Shown here piece after piece: positions 44,649 to 54,078 of a stretch of 58,425 nucleotides of DNA. Location of the stretch: contig CANLPK010000008.1 in assembly GCA_947492885.1 (NCBI GenBank), positions 1 through 58,425 on the forward strand, given 5' to 3'. The stretch is from Bacteroidota bacterium. GTDB taxonomy: Bacteria; Bacteroidota; Bacteroidia; UKL13-3. Under the pieces are notes generated by a model, which was not told the DNA's origin, did not search any database, and saw only the letters and a program-made list of their open reading frames with translations. How positions within the stretch are numbered: the first letter of the stretch is position 1; each line of letters begins with the position of its first letter. The translations under genes and the position numbers were made by a program.

Positions 44649-45317
44649 ATGATGAAAGCCGCAATTTTTGACATGGATGGATTGCTTATCGATAGCGAGC
44701 CTTTTTGGAAGTATGCCGAAAGAAAGGTTTACGAAAGCGTAGGTGTTTATATCGATGACGAATTTCTTCGTCAAGTAGAAGGACTTCGAATTGATGAGGC
44801 CATACAATTTGTTTTTGATCGCCATCCTTTCACAAGTAAATCAAAGGCACAAGTGGAAGCCGAAATCATTGAAACCATGCGTCAACTGATACTTGAAAAA
44901 GGCGTTGCATTGCCAGGAGTGTACCAAATCCTCGATTTATTTTATGAAAATAAAATCCCTATGGCCTTAGCCTCCTCTTCCTCTGAAGTACTTATTTCGG
45001 CAGTGATTGAGAAGCTTTCATTGCAGAAATATTTTATTGTAACACGCTCTGGTGAACATGAGAAATTTGGGAAACCACATCCACAAATTTTTATCTCCGC
45101 AGCACAAGCACTCAATGTATACCCTACCGAGTGTATGGTGTTTGAAGATTCATTAAATGGGATTCTAGCCGCCAAAGCCGCACGCATGTATTGTATCGGT
45201 GTTCCCGATATTCATCGATTTGATGACCCACGAATGACCATCGCTGATATAAAATTAAAATCGCTGAATGAGTTCGATCTGTCGATGATTCCTTCTTTAA
45301 AGGAAGTTCGTCAATAA
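44649..45317 (+). CDS. hxpB: HAD-superfamily phosphatase, HxpB (2-deoxyglucose-6-P/hexitol phosphatase) type
   Basis: 222 residues. Seen: motif I AAIFDMDGLLIDSEPFW with Asp8 and Asp10; a cap domain; motif II ALASSSSEVL; the lysine of motif III in KFGKPHPQIF; and motif IV MVFEDSLNGILAAKAA. The DGLLIDSEPFW start and FGKPHP stretch are typical of the YniC/HxpB group. Known: these remove phosphate from sugar phosphates such as 2-deoxyglucose-6-P or hexitol phosphates. The exact substrate is not proven. Two ATGs in tandem at 44649 and 44652 are equally possible starts. It follows the VOC gene. Confidence 0.85.
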   Translation: MMKAAIFDMDGLLIDSEPFWKYAERKVYESVGVYIDDEFLRQVEGLRIDEAIQFVFDRHPFTSKSKAQVEAEIIETMRQLILEKGVALPGVYQILDLFYENKIPMALASSSSEVLISAVIEKLSLQKYFIVTRSGEHEKFGKPHPQIFISAAQALNVYPTECMVFEDSLNGILAAKAARMYCIGVPDIHRFDDPRMTIADIKLKSLNEFDLSMIPSLKEVRQ

Positions 45318-45332
45318 CCTTCAAATGATATT

Positions 45333-45881
45333 TTAGAATGCACGAATGGCACGTACACTGGTGCCATAATCTTTTTGGGTGGTGCCAAATTGAGCGCCTC
45401 CATCAAAATCTTGAAGCCACGCTGCGACTGCAGTTGCCTCGGTTGAACTCCAATATTTATCTTTGATGAATCCACCAATCATATCTTTTTGCTGATACAT
45501 CAAGTTCAATTCATCTTTCGATGGCAAATACCAATCACTAAATCCTTCGAGTACTAAATCATTACAAAGTTTTGCAGCAGTTCCAGCTTCCGAACAGCCC
45601 TTAATAATATCGGCTGTGTTTTGATTTCCAGTTCCGTTGGCTGAACCATCAGCTCCGCTAAGCAAGCTTCCTTTGCAACCCCAAGTGGCGCCTGCACTTA
45701 GGTCGGTTACCGATGCTACCAATCCGTGTAAGCCAGTGTTATCGACATAAAAAACTTTACCCCCTTTGTAAGTATCACCTACAATTGGTTTTGCTTCCTT
45801 TTTTTTACATTGGATTGAAATAACTAAAATGATGCTGAGTAGGAACAGCGATAAATAGTTTGCTTTGCTTTTCTTGTACAT
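45333..45881 (-). CDS. DUF1566 (Lcl-type) lipoprotein
   Basis: 182 residues. Seen: signal ending ISIQC with a probable lipid Cys25; GDTYKGGKVFYVDNTGLHGLVAS, the usual opening of these proteins; FSDWYLPSKDELNLMY; DKYWSSTEA; and the closing VRAIRAF. These mark a DUF1566 domain, which has a C-type-lectin-like/FGE-like fold. Known: many Bacteroidota carry several, with no defined function; a Legionella member binds glycosaminoglycans. Inferred: a surface lipoprotein. It is monocistronic. Confidence 0.82.
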   Translation of the reverse strand: MYKKSKANYLSLFLLSIILVISIQCKKKEAKPIVGDTYKGGKVFYVDNTGLHGLVASVTDLSAGATWGCKGSLLSGADGSANGTGNQNTADIIKGCSEAGTAAKLCNDLVLEGFSDWYLPSKDELNLMYQQKDMIGGFIKDKYWSSTEATAVAAWLQDFDGGAQFGTTQKDYGTSVRAIRAF

Positions 45882-46000
45882 CTTAAAATTAGAATTTAAG
45901 TTGCTAATTAAGTAATTTTTTTTGATAGATAGGAGAACGAAAAATCAACTTGAAGGATATCGTTGCCTAATTTCAGATGGTGAACCAATTCAAATCATTC

Positions 46001-46423
46001 TTATGAAGCAACAATCATCTTGTCGCAAAACGAGTCAATTGCATTGAAACAAGCATCAAATCCTTCAGCCCCCCCATACCATGGGTCGTTAAATGAATGA
46101 ATTTCTACTTTCTGGAGTTGATTGGGTTGGGTCACAAATTGCTGCAGCTCCTCATATACATCATCGGCCATACAAATGATACGATCGTATTGATCAAAAT
46201 CGGTAGTTTTAAATCGACGTGCAATATGACTGCGGATATCAATTCCGTTTTTCGCACATACAGAAATTGTCCGAGAATCGGCTGGGTCGCCCTTATGAAA
46301 GCGATTGGTTCCATTGGAGGCAACTTCCCAAGGGAGTCCGTTTTCTGTTATTTTTTTTCGCAAAACGGCTTCGGCTATAGGGCTGCGACAAATATTACCA
46401 AGGCAAGTAAATAGAATTTTCAT
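46001..46423 (-). CDS. Low-molecular-weight protein-tyrosine phosphatase
   Basis: 140 residues from the ATG at 46423 (9 codons of open frame upstream are not family-like). Seen: the P-loop TCLGNICRSPIAEAVL with Cys7 nucleophile and Arg13, and the general-acid loop NDPWYGGAEGFD. Known: it hydrolyses phosphotyrosine; in bacteria it often counters tyrosine kinases in polysaccharide export. No kinase or Wzc gene is nearby. Upstream TAATTTCG is a near match to the -7 box. It diverges from kup. Confidence 0.92.
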   Translation of the reverse strand: MKILFTCLGNICRSPIAEAVLRKKITENGLPWEVASNGTNRFHKGDPADSRTISVCAKNGIDIRSHIARRFKTTDFDQYDRIICMADDVYEELQQFVTQPNQLQKVEIHSFNDPWYGGAEGFDACFNAIDSFCDKMIVAS

Positions 46424-46557
46424 GTAGTGCGCGAAATTAAAGAACTTCATTAATTTGTTCAGAATTTATTCATTCATTATTTTTTGGTAATATTTTTGAA
46501 AGGATTGCGTTTTATCCTGCCAACATAAGTAATTTCGCCTTCTATTAATCAAAAGAA

Positions 46558-48519
46558 GTGGATAAATCACATTTGCAAAAAGTAAGCTCTGCAGGCTTGC
46601 TTATTACCCTAGGAATTATTTATGGAGATATTGGTACCTCACCCCTTTATGTATTAAAGGAAGTGATCGGTGAAAGTATCATTAGCAAGGAACTAATTTA
46701 TGGAGGTGTTTCTTGTATCTTTTGGACGCTCACGTTACTTACTACACTTAAATATGTAATCGTCACCCTCAATGCAGATAATAAAGGGGAGGGTGGGATT
46801 TTCTCTCTTTATGCTATCGTTCGACGCACCAAGCCCTGGTTGCATATTCCTGCAATCATTGGTGGTGCAGCACTTTTGGCCGATGGTTTAATTACACCAC
46901 CAATCTCAGTTGCATCCGCTATCGAAGGTTTACAAATAAAATATCCTCAGTACGATATTCCCGTGGTACCCATCGTTATTGGAATCATCGTCGCCATATT
47001 TTTTATACAACAATTTGGAACAAGTATCGTTGGCAAATCATTCGGCCCTTTAATGATTATTTGGTTTAGCATGCTTTTGATTTTAGGTCTGAATCAAATC
47101 TCAACTCATTGGGCGATTCTTGGCGCTTTGAATCCATATTATGCACTCAACCTAATTTTAAATACCCCAGGAGGATTTTGGTTATTGGGTGCAGTATTCC
47201 TCTGTACCACAGGGGCGGAGGCACTTTACAGCGACTTAGGTCATTGTGGGAAAGCCAATATCCGCGTAAGCTGGATGTTTGTTAAAGTGGCCTTGGTAAG
47301 TAATTATCTCGGACAAAGTGCATGGCTTATGCAATATGAAGGCATGTCATTAGCTGAAATTGGAACGAATATCAATCCATTCTATGCCATCATGCCTGAG
47401 AAGTTTTTATTGGTCGGAATTATCATTGCGAGTGTGGCAGCCATCATCGCGTCTCAAGCATTGATCACCGGCTCATACACTATTGTTAGTGAAGCAATGC
47501 GTCTCAACTTCTGGCCTAAAGTACGTATCAAGTTTCCTACCGAAGCACGTGGTCAAGTATATGTACCAAGTATCAATTGGATTCTAATGTTCGGATGTAT
47601 TGGCATAGTATTAATTTTCAGGGAGAGTGCCAATATGGGCGCAGCATACGGCCTTGCAATTACATTGGCCATGCTTTCAACTACAGTTCTGGTAACGCAT
47701 TATTTAGTATTGCATCGTTTAAAAAAGGGGTTCGTTTGGTTTTATTTAATTGGATATTTAACCTTGGAACTCTGTTTCTTAGTAGCGAACCTTAAAAAAT
47801 TCCCTCATGGTGGTTGGGTTACCTTGCTATTGTGTATGGGGATCATATTTATTATGTGGGTTTGGTTTAAGGCAGCAGCAATCAAGAAACGATTCGTATC
47901 CTTCCTTAAAGTGAAAGAGTACTTGCCAATATTTATTGATGTAAGTAATGATGAGAGTATTTCTAAACAAGCTACCAATTTGGTTTATTTCACCGCGGGT
48001 GATAATCCAAAACTCATTGAGTCGAAAATTGTTTACTCCATCCTTAATAAGCAACCAAAACGCGCTGATGTATACTGGTTCTTGCATATCAATGTAACTG
48101 ATGATCCTTATCGTCGTGAATTTGTAGTGCATACGCTCGTACCCGATAAAATTTTCCGTGTTGATTTCAATCTTGGTTTCAGGGTGGAGCAACGAATCAA
48201 TGCACTCTTTCGTAAAGTAATCGACGATATGGTGGAGAAGAAGGAATTCAATAATATGAGCCGCTATGATGCGCTCAAGAAACATAATATTCAAGGCGAC
48301 TTTAAATTTGTCATCAGTGAGCGTCAGTTGGCCAACGACTACGACCTTCCTGTATATGAGGAGTTTATCATGGATAGCTACGATGCCCTCAAAGGATTGT
48401 CAATGAGTGAATCGAAAGCATTCGGATTGGATACGAGTTCTCTTACTGTTGAAAAAGTTCCGTTGCTTGTAAATCCTAGAAAAAATCAAGCGGTGACTAG
48501 AATTTACCCTAAGGAATAA
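46558..48519 (+). CDS. kup: Low-affinity potassium transporter Kup
   Basis: 653 residues starting at a GTG (no ATG is suitable). Seen: the family opening LLITLGIIYGDIGTSPLYVLKE, NADNKGEGGIFSLYAIVRR, ADGLITPPISVASAIEGL, CTTGAEALYSDLGHCG and about 12 membrane helices up to residue 440, then a cytoplasmic C-terminal domain of about 210 residues. Known: Kup/HAK proteins import K+ with protons. The length is standard and no key motif is missing. An imperfect -7 box TAATTTCG lies 20 bases before the start. It is monocistronic; DUF4175 begins 138 bases later. Confidence 0.95.
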   Translation: MDKSHLQKVSSAGLLITLGIIYGDIGTSPLYVLKEVIGESIISKELIYGGVSCIFWTLTLLTTLKYVIVTLNADNKGEGGIFSLYAIVRRTKPWLHIPAIIGGAALLADGLITPPISVASAIEGLQIKYPQYDIPVVPIVIGIIVAIFFIQQFGTSIVGKSFGPLMIIWFSMLLILGLNQISTHWAILGALNPYYALNLILNTPGGFWLLGAVFLCTTGAEALYSDLGHCGKANIRVSWMFVKVALVSNYLGQSAWLMQYEGMSLAEIGTNINPFYAIMPEKFLLVGIIIASVAAIIASQALITGSYTIVSEAMRLNFWPKVRIKFPTEARGQVYVPSINWILMFGCIGIVLIFRESANMGAAYGLAITLAMLSTTVLVTHYLVLHRLKKGFVWFYLIGYLTLELCFLVANLKKFPHGGWVTLLLCMGIIFIMWVWFKAAAIKKRFVSFLKVKEYLPIFIDVSNDESISKQATNLVYFTAGDNPKLIESKIVYSILNKQPKRADVYWFLHINVTDDPYRREFVVHTLVPDKIFRVDFNLGFRVEQRINALFRKVIDDMVEKKEFNNMSRYDALKKHNIQGDFKFVISERQLANDYDLPVYEEFIMDSYDALKGLSMSESKAFGLDTSSLTVEKVPLLVNPRKNQAVTRIYPKE

Positions 48520-48657
48520 TTTTCCTCCAGCCTGAAAATTAGGTTATTTATTCGTTTACTTTTTTTTGCAATTGAGCATCAACCATAAATTCAAGAATCG
48601 TTATATTCGTGCATTGGATTTTGAAACCATCACCAATACAAAAATTTTAATTAGCCC

Positions 48658-51600
48658 TTGAATAACTATAGCATATTAATTCAGAAGTTAGACGATTTTA
48701 TACGAAAGTATTATAAGAATCAACTTTTGCGTGGCACCATATATACTGTCGCAGGATTGCTTACAGCGTATATTGTGGCCATTGTGCTTGAATATTATGG
48801 TGAATTCAGTACATCATTAAGATTAACTATCACACTGTCATTTATTGCAGTGGTTATACTTATTCTAGCCAAATATATTTTCACACCACTTACAAAGCTG
48901 TATAAGCTAAGCGATACCATCAACTATGAAGAGGCCGCGACCATCATTGGAACGCATTTCGCCGATGTGAAAGATAAATTATTGAATGCATTACAATTGC
49001 ATCAACAAGCGAGTGTTAGCGATAACCTCCTCTTGCATGCCTCCATTGACCAAAAAATTCAAGAGCTGAAACCTGTCCCCTTTAGTAATGCAATTAATTT
49101 TAAAGACAATCGCAAATACCTCAAGTACGCAGTTCCATCGGTGTTGGTATTCTTAGGAATTACTTTTATCAATTCGCGAATCATTACCGAAAGTACCCGC
49201 CGATTGTCAAGCCCAACCCACTTTTTTGAGAAGGAAGCTCCCTTCCATTTTGAATTAGAAAATGAAAAATTACAGGCATTACAAAACGAGGATTTCGAAG
49301 TCAACCTCAAAGTTAGTGGAACCGAACTCCCTGCCGAAGTGTACGCAATCATTGACGGCCACCGTTATAAAATGGAGAAAATTGATGCATTGCACTATCT
49401 CTATCCAATTAGAAATATCCAACAAAATACACCCATACAGTTTTTTGCGTCAGGTTTTTCAAGTAATGTCTTTGAGATAGAAGTACTACCAAAACCAACC
49501 TTACTTAATTTTTCAGCACATATCACGTATCCATCTTACTTGCTTCGTAAAGAAGAGAATTTGGAAAACACGGGCGACCTTACCATCCCAGCAGGAAGTA
49601 ATGTCACCTGGACTTTCAGCACTTCCAATGTAGATGAAATTGTGCTTAGTTTTGATGGAACTAACGCAACGGCAATACGTAAAAACAGTGAAATATTTAC
49701 GTATACACGTAAATTTTTAAAGAACGAGCATTACAGCATCGCAACAAATAATGCTAGAGTTGCAGGAAAGGATTCCATCCCTTTTAATATTAATGTAGTT
49801 GCCGATGAGTATCCTGCCATAGCAGTCACCGAAATGAAGGATTCGTTAAGCAATCGCCATTTCTATTATGCTGGAGAAATTGACGACGACCATGGATTTT
49901 CTCGACTTTCTTTTAATTATAAATTTTTAAAAGCGGCCGATAGTACTCATGTGAAAGACAAGCTCATGAGCATACCAATTAATATCAATGCATTTACATT
50001 GCCTCAAAAATTCTTCCACGAATTCGATTTGAATAATCTCAATATTGAGGCAGAGGAAGAAATAGAATATTATTTTGAAGTCTGGGATAACGACGGGGTG
50101 AATGGAGCTAAATTGGCCCGGAGTAAGGTTTTGGTTTATAAGGCGCCAAGCAGTGCTCAAATGCGTGCAGACGCTAATAAACAAGATAAAGATGTAGAAA
50201 AGAAAATGGAAGATACCTACAAAGAAGTGAAGGATCTTCAGAAACAAATTGATGATTTACAAAAGAAACTACTCGATAAAAAGAATCTCACCTGGCAAGA
50301 TAAAAAGCAAATTCAGGATTTGATTGACAAGCAAAAGGCCTTGCAACAAAAAATGGATGAAGTGTCGAAAAAGAACGAACAGAACAATATAAAACAAAAT
50401 GAAAACAGTAAGCCAAACGATGAATTGCTAGAAAAGCAAAAGGAGTTGCAACGTTTGATGGAAGAGGTGATGACTCCCGAAATGAAGAAGATGTTTGAAC
50501 AACTTCAGAAGATGCTCGACCAAGGTAATAAGGATCAAATTCAAGAGCAACTTGACAAGATGAAGATGACCGATAAGGAAATTGAGAAAGAGCTGGATCG
50601 TAACATGGAAATGTTCAAACAGATGAAAGTAGAAGAGAAAATTCAGAAGGCCCTCGACGATTTAGAGAAACTTCAACAGGAACAAGAAAAGCTTGCACAA
50701 GAAGCGGAGAAGAAAGATTCCGACCCGAAAGATATCAAGGAGAAACAGGACGAACTCAATAAAAAAATGGAAGATATTGAGAAGCAGATGGAGGAGGTGA
50801 AAAAAGAAAATAAAGAATTAGAAGACCCAAAAGATGTTCAGGACACTAAAAAGGAGCAAGAAGAAATTAATAAAGAACAAAAAGAGAGTAGCGATAATTT
50901 AAGTAAGAACAAAAAAGATAAGGCTTCGAAAAATCAAAAGAACGCAGCTCAGAAAATGCAGGAGATGCGTGAGAAAATCGAAAAGGGATTGGAAGAGGCC
51001 GAATCTAAAGAGCTAGAAGAGGATATCAATACTTTGAGAGGGATTTTGGAGAATTTAATTCAGCTCTCTTATGACCAAGAGTCATTAATGAAGGAGCTCG
51101 AAAAAATCAATGGATACAATCCGCAATTTGTAGCCGCCGGCCAGCGCCAGAAGGATTTGAAAGATGATGCTAAAATTATTGAAGATAGCCTGTTCGCATT
51201 AAGTAAACGTCAAATAAAAATTGAAGCTTTCATCAATCGCGAAATTGGAAATATCAATGGCAATATGAAGGAAGCAATCAAAGCCATGGCCGATCGACGA
51301 ATTTATGATGCTCGCAATAAGCAACAATATATAATGACCAGCGTAAATAATTTAGCGGTGATGTTGAGTGAGGCTTTGAAGCAAATGCAAGAGGAACAAC
51401 AACAGCAACAACAAAGTAAGAAGAGTGGTAATGGAAGTTGTAAAAAGCCTGGTGGCAAAGGAAGTAAAGGCGATAAGAGTAAGAAGCCAAGTGCGGCCTC
51501 TGTGCGTAAGATGCAGGAAGAACTCAACAAGAAAATGCAAGACATGCAACAACGCATGAAAGATGGTCAGATGCAACCGGGTCAAATGAGTGAGGAGTTT

Positions 51601-52020
51601 GCTAAGATGGCGGCACAACAAGCTGCCTTGCGCCGCTATTTGCAGCAAATTCAAGATCAATTAAAGAAAGATGAAGGAGGAACAGGTAACGAATTAGGCG
51701 ATTTGAAAAAATTGCAAGAGCTCATGGAACAAACGGAGAAGGAGCTCGTGTACAAACAACTCGAAACCGAAACCCTCAAACGTCAACAGGATATTCTTAC
51801 CCGACTTCTAGAGAGCGAGAAGGCAGAGCGCGAACGCGAACAGGACAATAAGCGGGAGTCGCATGCCGGACAAGAAACGCCGCAACGTATACCTCCTTCT
51901 ATGGAAGAATATCTCAAACAAAAAAATAAGGAAGCGGAATATCTTAAAACGGTATCACCGAGCTTGAATACCTACTACAAACAAAAAGTGAAGGAGTATT
52001 TCAAGGTTCTAGGGAAGTAA
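48658..52020 (+). CDS. DUF4175-type large membrane and coiled-coil protein
   Basis: 1,120 residues. The start is a TTG (48658), because an in-frame stop lies 6 bases upstream and the opening NNYSILIQKLDDFIRKYYKNQLLRG fits the family. Seen: two membrane helices (about 23-45 and 56-76) and a third (about 155-170); a beta-sandwich region (about 195-490); then about 600 residues of highly charged coiled coil (KKMEDIEKQMEEVKKENKE and similar), with a Q7 run in MQEEQQQQQQSKK and a lysine/glycine-rich segment after it. Known: the family is uncharacterised and common in Bacteroidota. Inferred: a membrane-anchored structural or scaffold protein facing the periplasm. No partner gene is obvious. Confidence 0.75.
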   Translation: MNNYSILIQKLDDFIRKYYKNQLLRGTIYTVAGLLTAYIVAIVLEYYGEFSTSLRLTITLSFIAVVILILAKYIFTPLTKLYKLSDTINYEEAATIIGTHFADVKDKLLNALQLHQQASVSDNLLLHASIDQKIQELKPVPFSNAINFKDNRKYLKYAVPSVLVFLGITFINSRIITESTRRLSSPTHFFEKEAPFHFELENEKLQALQNEDFEVNLKVSGTELPAEVYAIIDGHRYKMEKIDALHYLYPIRNIQQNTPIQFFASGFSSNVFEIEVLPKPTLLNFSAHITYPSYLLRKEENLENTGDLTIPAGSNVTWTFSTSNVDEIVLSFDGTNATAIRKNSEIFTYTRKFLKNEHYSIATNNARVAGKDSIPFNINVVADEYPAIAVTEMKDSLSNRHFYYAGEIDDDHGFSRLSFNYKFLKAADSTHVKDKLMSIPININAFTLPQKFFHEFDLNNLNIEAEEEIEYYFEVWDNDGVNGAKLARSKVLVYKAPSSAQMRADANKQDKDVEKKMEDTYKEVKDLQKQIDDLQKKLLDKKNLTWQDKKQIQDLIDKQKALQQKMDEVSKKNEQNNIKQNENSKPNDELLEKQKELQRLMEEVMTPEMKKMFEQLQKMLDQGNKDQIQEQLDKMKMTDKEIEKELDRNMEMFKQMKVEEKIQKALDDLEKLQQEQEKLAQEAEKKDSDPKDIKEKQDELNKKMEDIEKQMEEVKKENKELEDPKDVQDTKKEQEEINKEQKESSDNLSKNKKDKASKNQKNAAQKMQEMREKIEKGLEEAESKELEEDINTLRGILENLIQLSYDQESLMKELEKINGYNPQFVAAGQRQKDLKDDAKIIEDSLFALSKRQIKIEAFINREIGNINGNMKEAIKAMADRRIYDARNKQQYIMTSVNNLAVMLSEALKQMQEEQQQQQQSKKSGNGSCKKPGGKGSKGDKSKKPSAASVRKMQEELNKKMQDMQQRMKDGQMQPGQMSEEFAKMAAQQAALRRYLQQIQDQLKKDEGGTGNELGDLKKLQELMEQTEKELVYKQLETETLKRQQDILTRLLESEKAEREREQDNKRESHAGQETPQRIPPSMEEYLKQKNKEAEYLKTVSPSLNTYYKQKVKEYFKVLGK

Positions 52021-52209
52021 TATTTCCAAAAAAACCTTCAAAACCTAAATCGTTTCTCTATTACCTTTTATTAATGCAAGTTTATAAGCGTCTGCTTATC
52101 AAGCAATAGGGAAGTTGTAGAATACATGCTTGGCTATTTTTAGGGCGATTTGGTTATGATTGATCGTCATTTCTTCCTTATCTTCGCGGTTCATATTAAA
52201 CCTGTGTCG

Positions 52210-53292
52210 ATGAATTCAAATAATTTCGCCGTGATAATGGCTGGTGGTGTTGGAACACGTTTTTGGCCAATAAGTAAAACAAGTCATCCAAAGCAATTTC
52301 TAGATTTCCTAAATACCGGAAAAACCCTGATCCAACAAACCTATTCACGTTTCTTGAAGGTGGTTCCTGCTGAGAATATTTTTGTGGTTACTAACGAAGC
52401 ATATCGTGAAACCATCAAAAAACAGATTAAGGACATTCAGGATAGCAATATTTTAGGCGAGCCAACCCTCAGAAATACAGCTCCATGTATTGCCTACGCC
52501 ATGTACAAAATCCATAAAATTAACCCGGAAGCCAATTGTGTTATCGCGCCTTCCGATCACTTAATTATGGATGAATCGGAGTTTACTCGTATCATCAATA
52601 TGGGTTTCGATTTCACAGAGAAAAATGAAGCGCTTGTTACACTTGGTATTAAACCAAGCCGCCCGGATACAGGATATGGCTATATTCAGTTTTTCGGAAA
52701 TAAGAAGGATACTATTTGTAAAGTAAAAACATTTACCGAAAAACCTTCCCTCGAATTGGCACGTGAGTTCTTGGAGAGTGGGGAGTTCTTATGGAATGCA
52801 GGGATTTTTGTTTGGAAGAGCAAAACAATCCTGAACGAAATAGAACGACTATTGCCCGATATTGCAACGGTATTTCAAAAAGGAATTGGGGCCCTCAATA
52901 CCGATTCAGAATACGAATTTATTGCAGAGAGTTATCCAACTTGCGAAAATATTTCCATCGATTATGGTGTAATGGAAAAGGCCTCTAATGTGCACGTAAT
53001 TCCTTCCGATTTTGGATGGAGCGATTTGGGTACCTGGGGTAGTGTATACGAACAACATCATAAAGATGAGAATGGCAATACAATTACTGGAAAAAATGTA
53101 TGTACGTACGAAACTAAAAACTGCGTGGTTCATATCCAAGACCCTAAAAAACTTTTTGTAATAAAAGGAATAGAAAATGCTATTATTGTAGAAAGCGACA
53201 ATGTGGTGCTCATTTGTAACAAAGACAAAGAGCAAGAGATCAAAAATATTGTTGCCGATATGAAAGCCATCTATGGCGAAAAATATGTTTAA
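52210..53292 (+). CDS. manC: Mannose-1-phosphate guanylyltransferase
   Basis: 360 residues from the ATG at 52210; 20 upstream codons are open but lack family sequence, and a TATCTTCG near-match promoter box lies 23 bases before this ATG. Seen: the nucleotide-binding VIMAGGVGTRFWPISKTSHPKQFL, VIAPSDHLI, FTEKPSLELAREFLESGEFLWNAGIF and SIDYGVMEKA. Known: it makes GDP-mannose from mannose-1-phosphate and GTP for glycans. It is monofunctional: the isomerase domain of bifunctional ManC/AlgA is absent. A TPR gene follows after 15 bases. Confidence 0.93.
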   Translation: MNSNNFAVIMAGGVGTRFWPISKTSHPKQFLDFLNTGKTLIQQTYSRFLKVVPAENIFVVTNEAYRETIKKQIKDIQDSNILGEPTLRNTAPCIAYAMYKIHKINPEANCVIAPSDHLIMDESEFTRIINMGFDFTEKNEALVTLGIKPSRPDTGYGYIQFFGNKKDTICKVKTFTEKPSLELAREFLESGEFLWNAGIFVWKSKTILNEIERLLPDIATVFQKGIGALNTDSEYEFIAESYPTCENISIDYGVMEKASNVHVIPSDFGWSDLGTWGSVYEQHHKDENGNTITGKNVCTYETKNCVVHIQDPKKLFVIKGIENAIIVESDNVVLICNKDKEQEIKNIVADMKAIYGEKYV

Positions 53293-53307
53293 ACATTCCT
53301 AAGCAAA

Positions 53308-54072
53308 ATGAAAAAAGTTATTCTATTCACAGCCCTGTTCATGAGTTTCATAACAGGATTCTCTCAAACTAAAAAGGGTAAGCCAACCGATTCTTCAAAA
53401 GAGGAAATGGAATTGGGGATTTATCGTCAGGCTATTAAATACGGAGATGCCAATGTTGCCATTTCCAATTTGTATATCCTCATTGCCAAACACTCTGAAA
53501 TAACTGCTTATAAAGATTCATTGGCAAGTATTTATTTTCAATCAGGACAGTACAATCCTTGTTTGAGAGTGTGTAGCGAACTAATTCAAGCACGCCCCAA
53601 TGATAGTAATTTATTACGCATGAGCGCAATGAGTCACCAGGGCTTGGGAATGCCTGTAGAAGCCATTGCTGATTACGACAAAGTAATTAAAATTACTAAA
53701 AACATTTACGATATCTACCAAAAAGCAGGATTAGAATATCGTATCAAACGCTTACAAGAAAGTAAAGTGAATATTGAAGCAGTTATTAAAGACGCTAAAG
53801 AAACGGATAAAATTGTGATCTATATTGATCAGGAGAATAAGCAAACAGTTCCTATGCGTGCAGCAGCATTTAACTTATACGGAATGATTGCCAGAGATTT
53901 TAATGATACTGCTTCGGCACGCTATTTCTTCAATGAGGCAATTAAAATTTATCCGGAATTTTATTTTGCCAATGCCAATATCAAAGTGCTCGATGAAATG
54001 GCTGCTAAAAAATCGGAAGCACCTGCTCCAGTTTCCGATAAAGCTCCTTCACCAGTCGATAAAAAGAAATAA
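53308..54072 (+). CDS. Secreted TPR-repeat protein, paralogue of the TPR lipoprotein
   Basis: 254 residues. Seen: signal peptide MKKVILFTALFMSFITGFSQ, no lipid cysteine; TPR-like helix pairs (IYRQAIKYGDANVAISNLYI, MSAMSHQGLGMPVEAIADYD, ARDFNDTASARYFFNEAIKI); and a Lys/Ser/Pro-rich tail APAPVSDKAPSPVDKKK. The body aligns along its length with the lipoprotein at 41486-42184. Known: TPRs bind proteins. Inferred: a periplasmic protein of unknown function, co-transcribed with manC. It ends 6 bases from the convergent M1 peptidase. Confidence 0.82.
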   Translation: MKKVILFTALFMSFITGFSQTKKGKPTDSSKEEMELGIYRQAIKYGDANVAISNLYILIAKHSEITAYKDSLASIYFQSGQYNPCLRVCSELIQARPNDSNLLRMSAMSHQGLGMPVEAIADYDKVIKITKNIYDIYQKAGLEYRIKRLQESKVNIEAVIKDAKETDKIVIYIDQENKQTVPMRAAAFNLYGMIARDFNDTASARYFFNEAIKIYPEFYFANANIKVLDEMAAKKSEAPAPVSDKAPSPVDKKK

Positions 54073-54078
54073 GATTTC

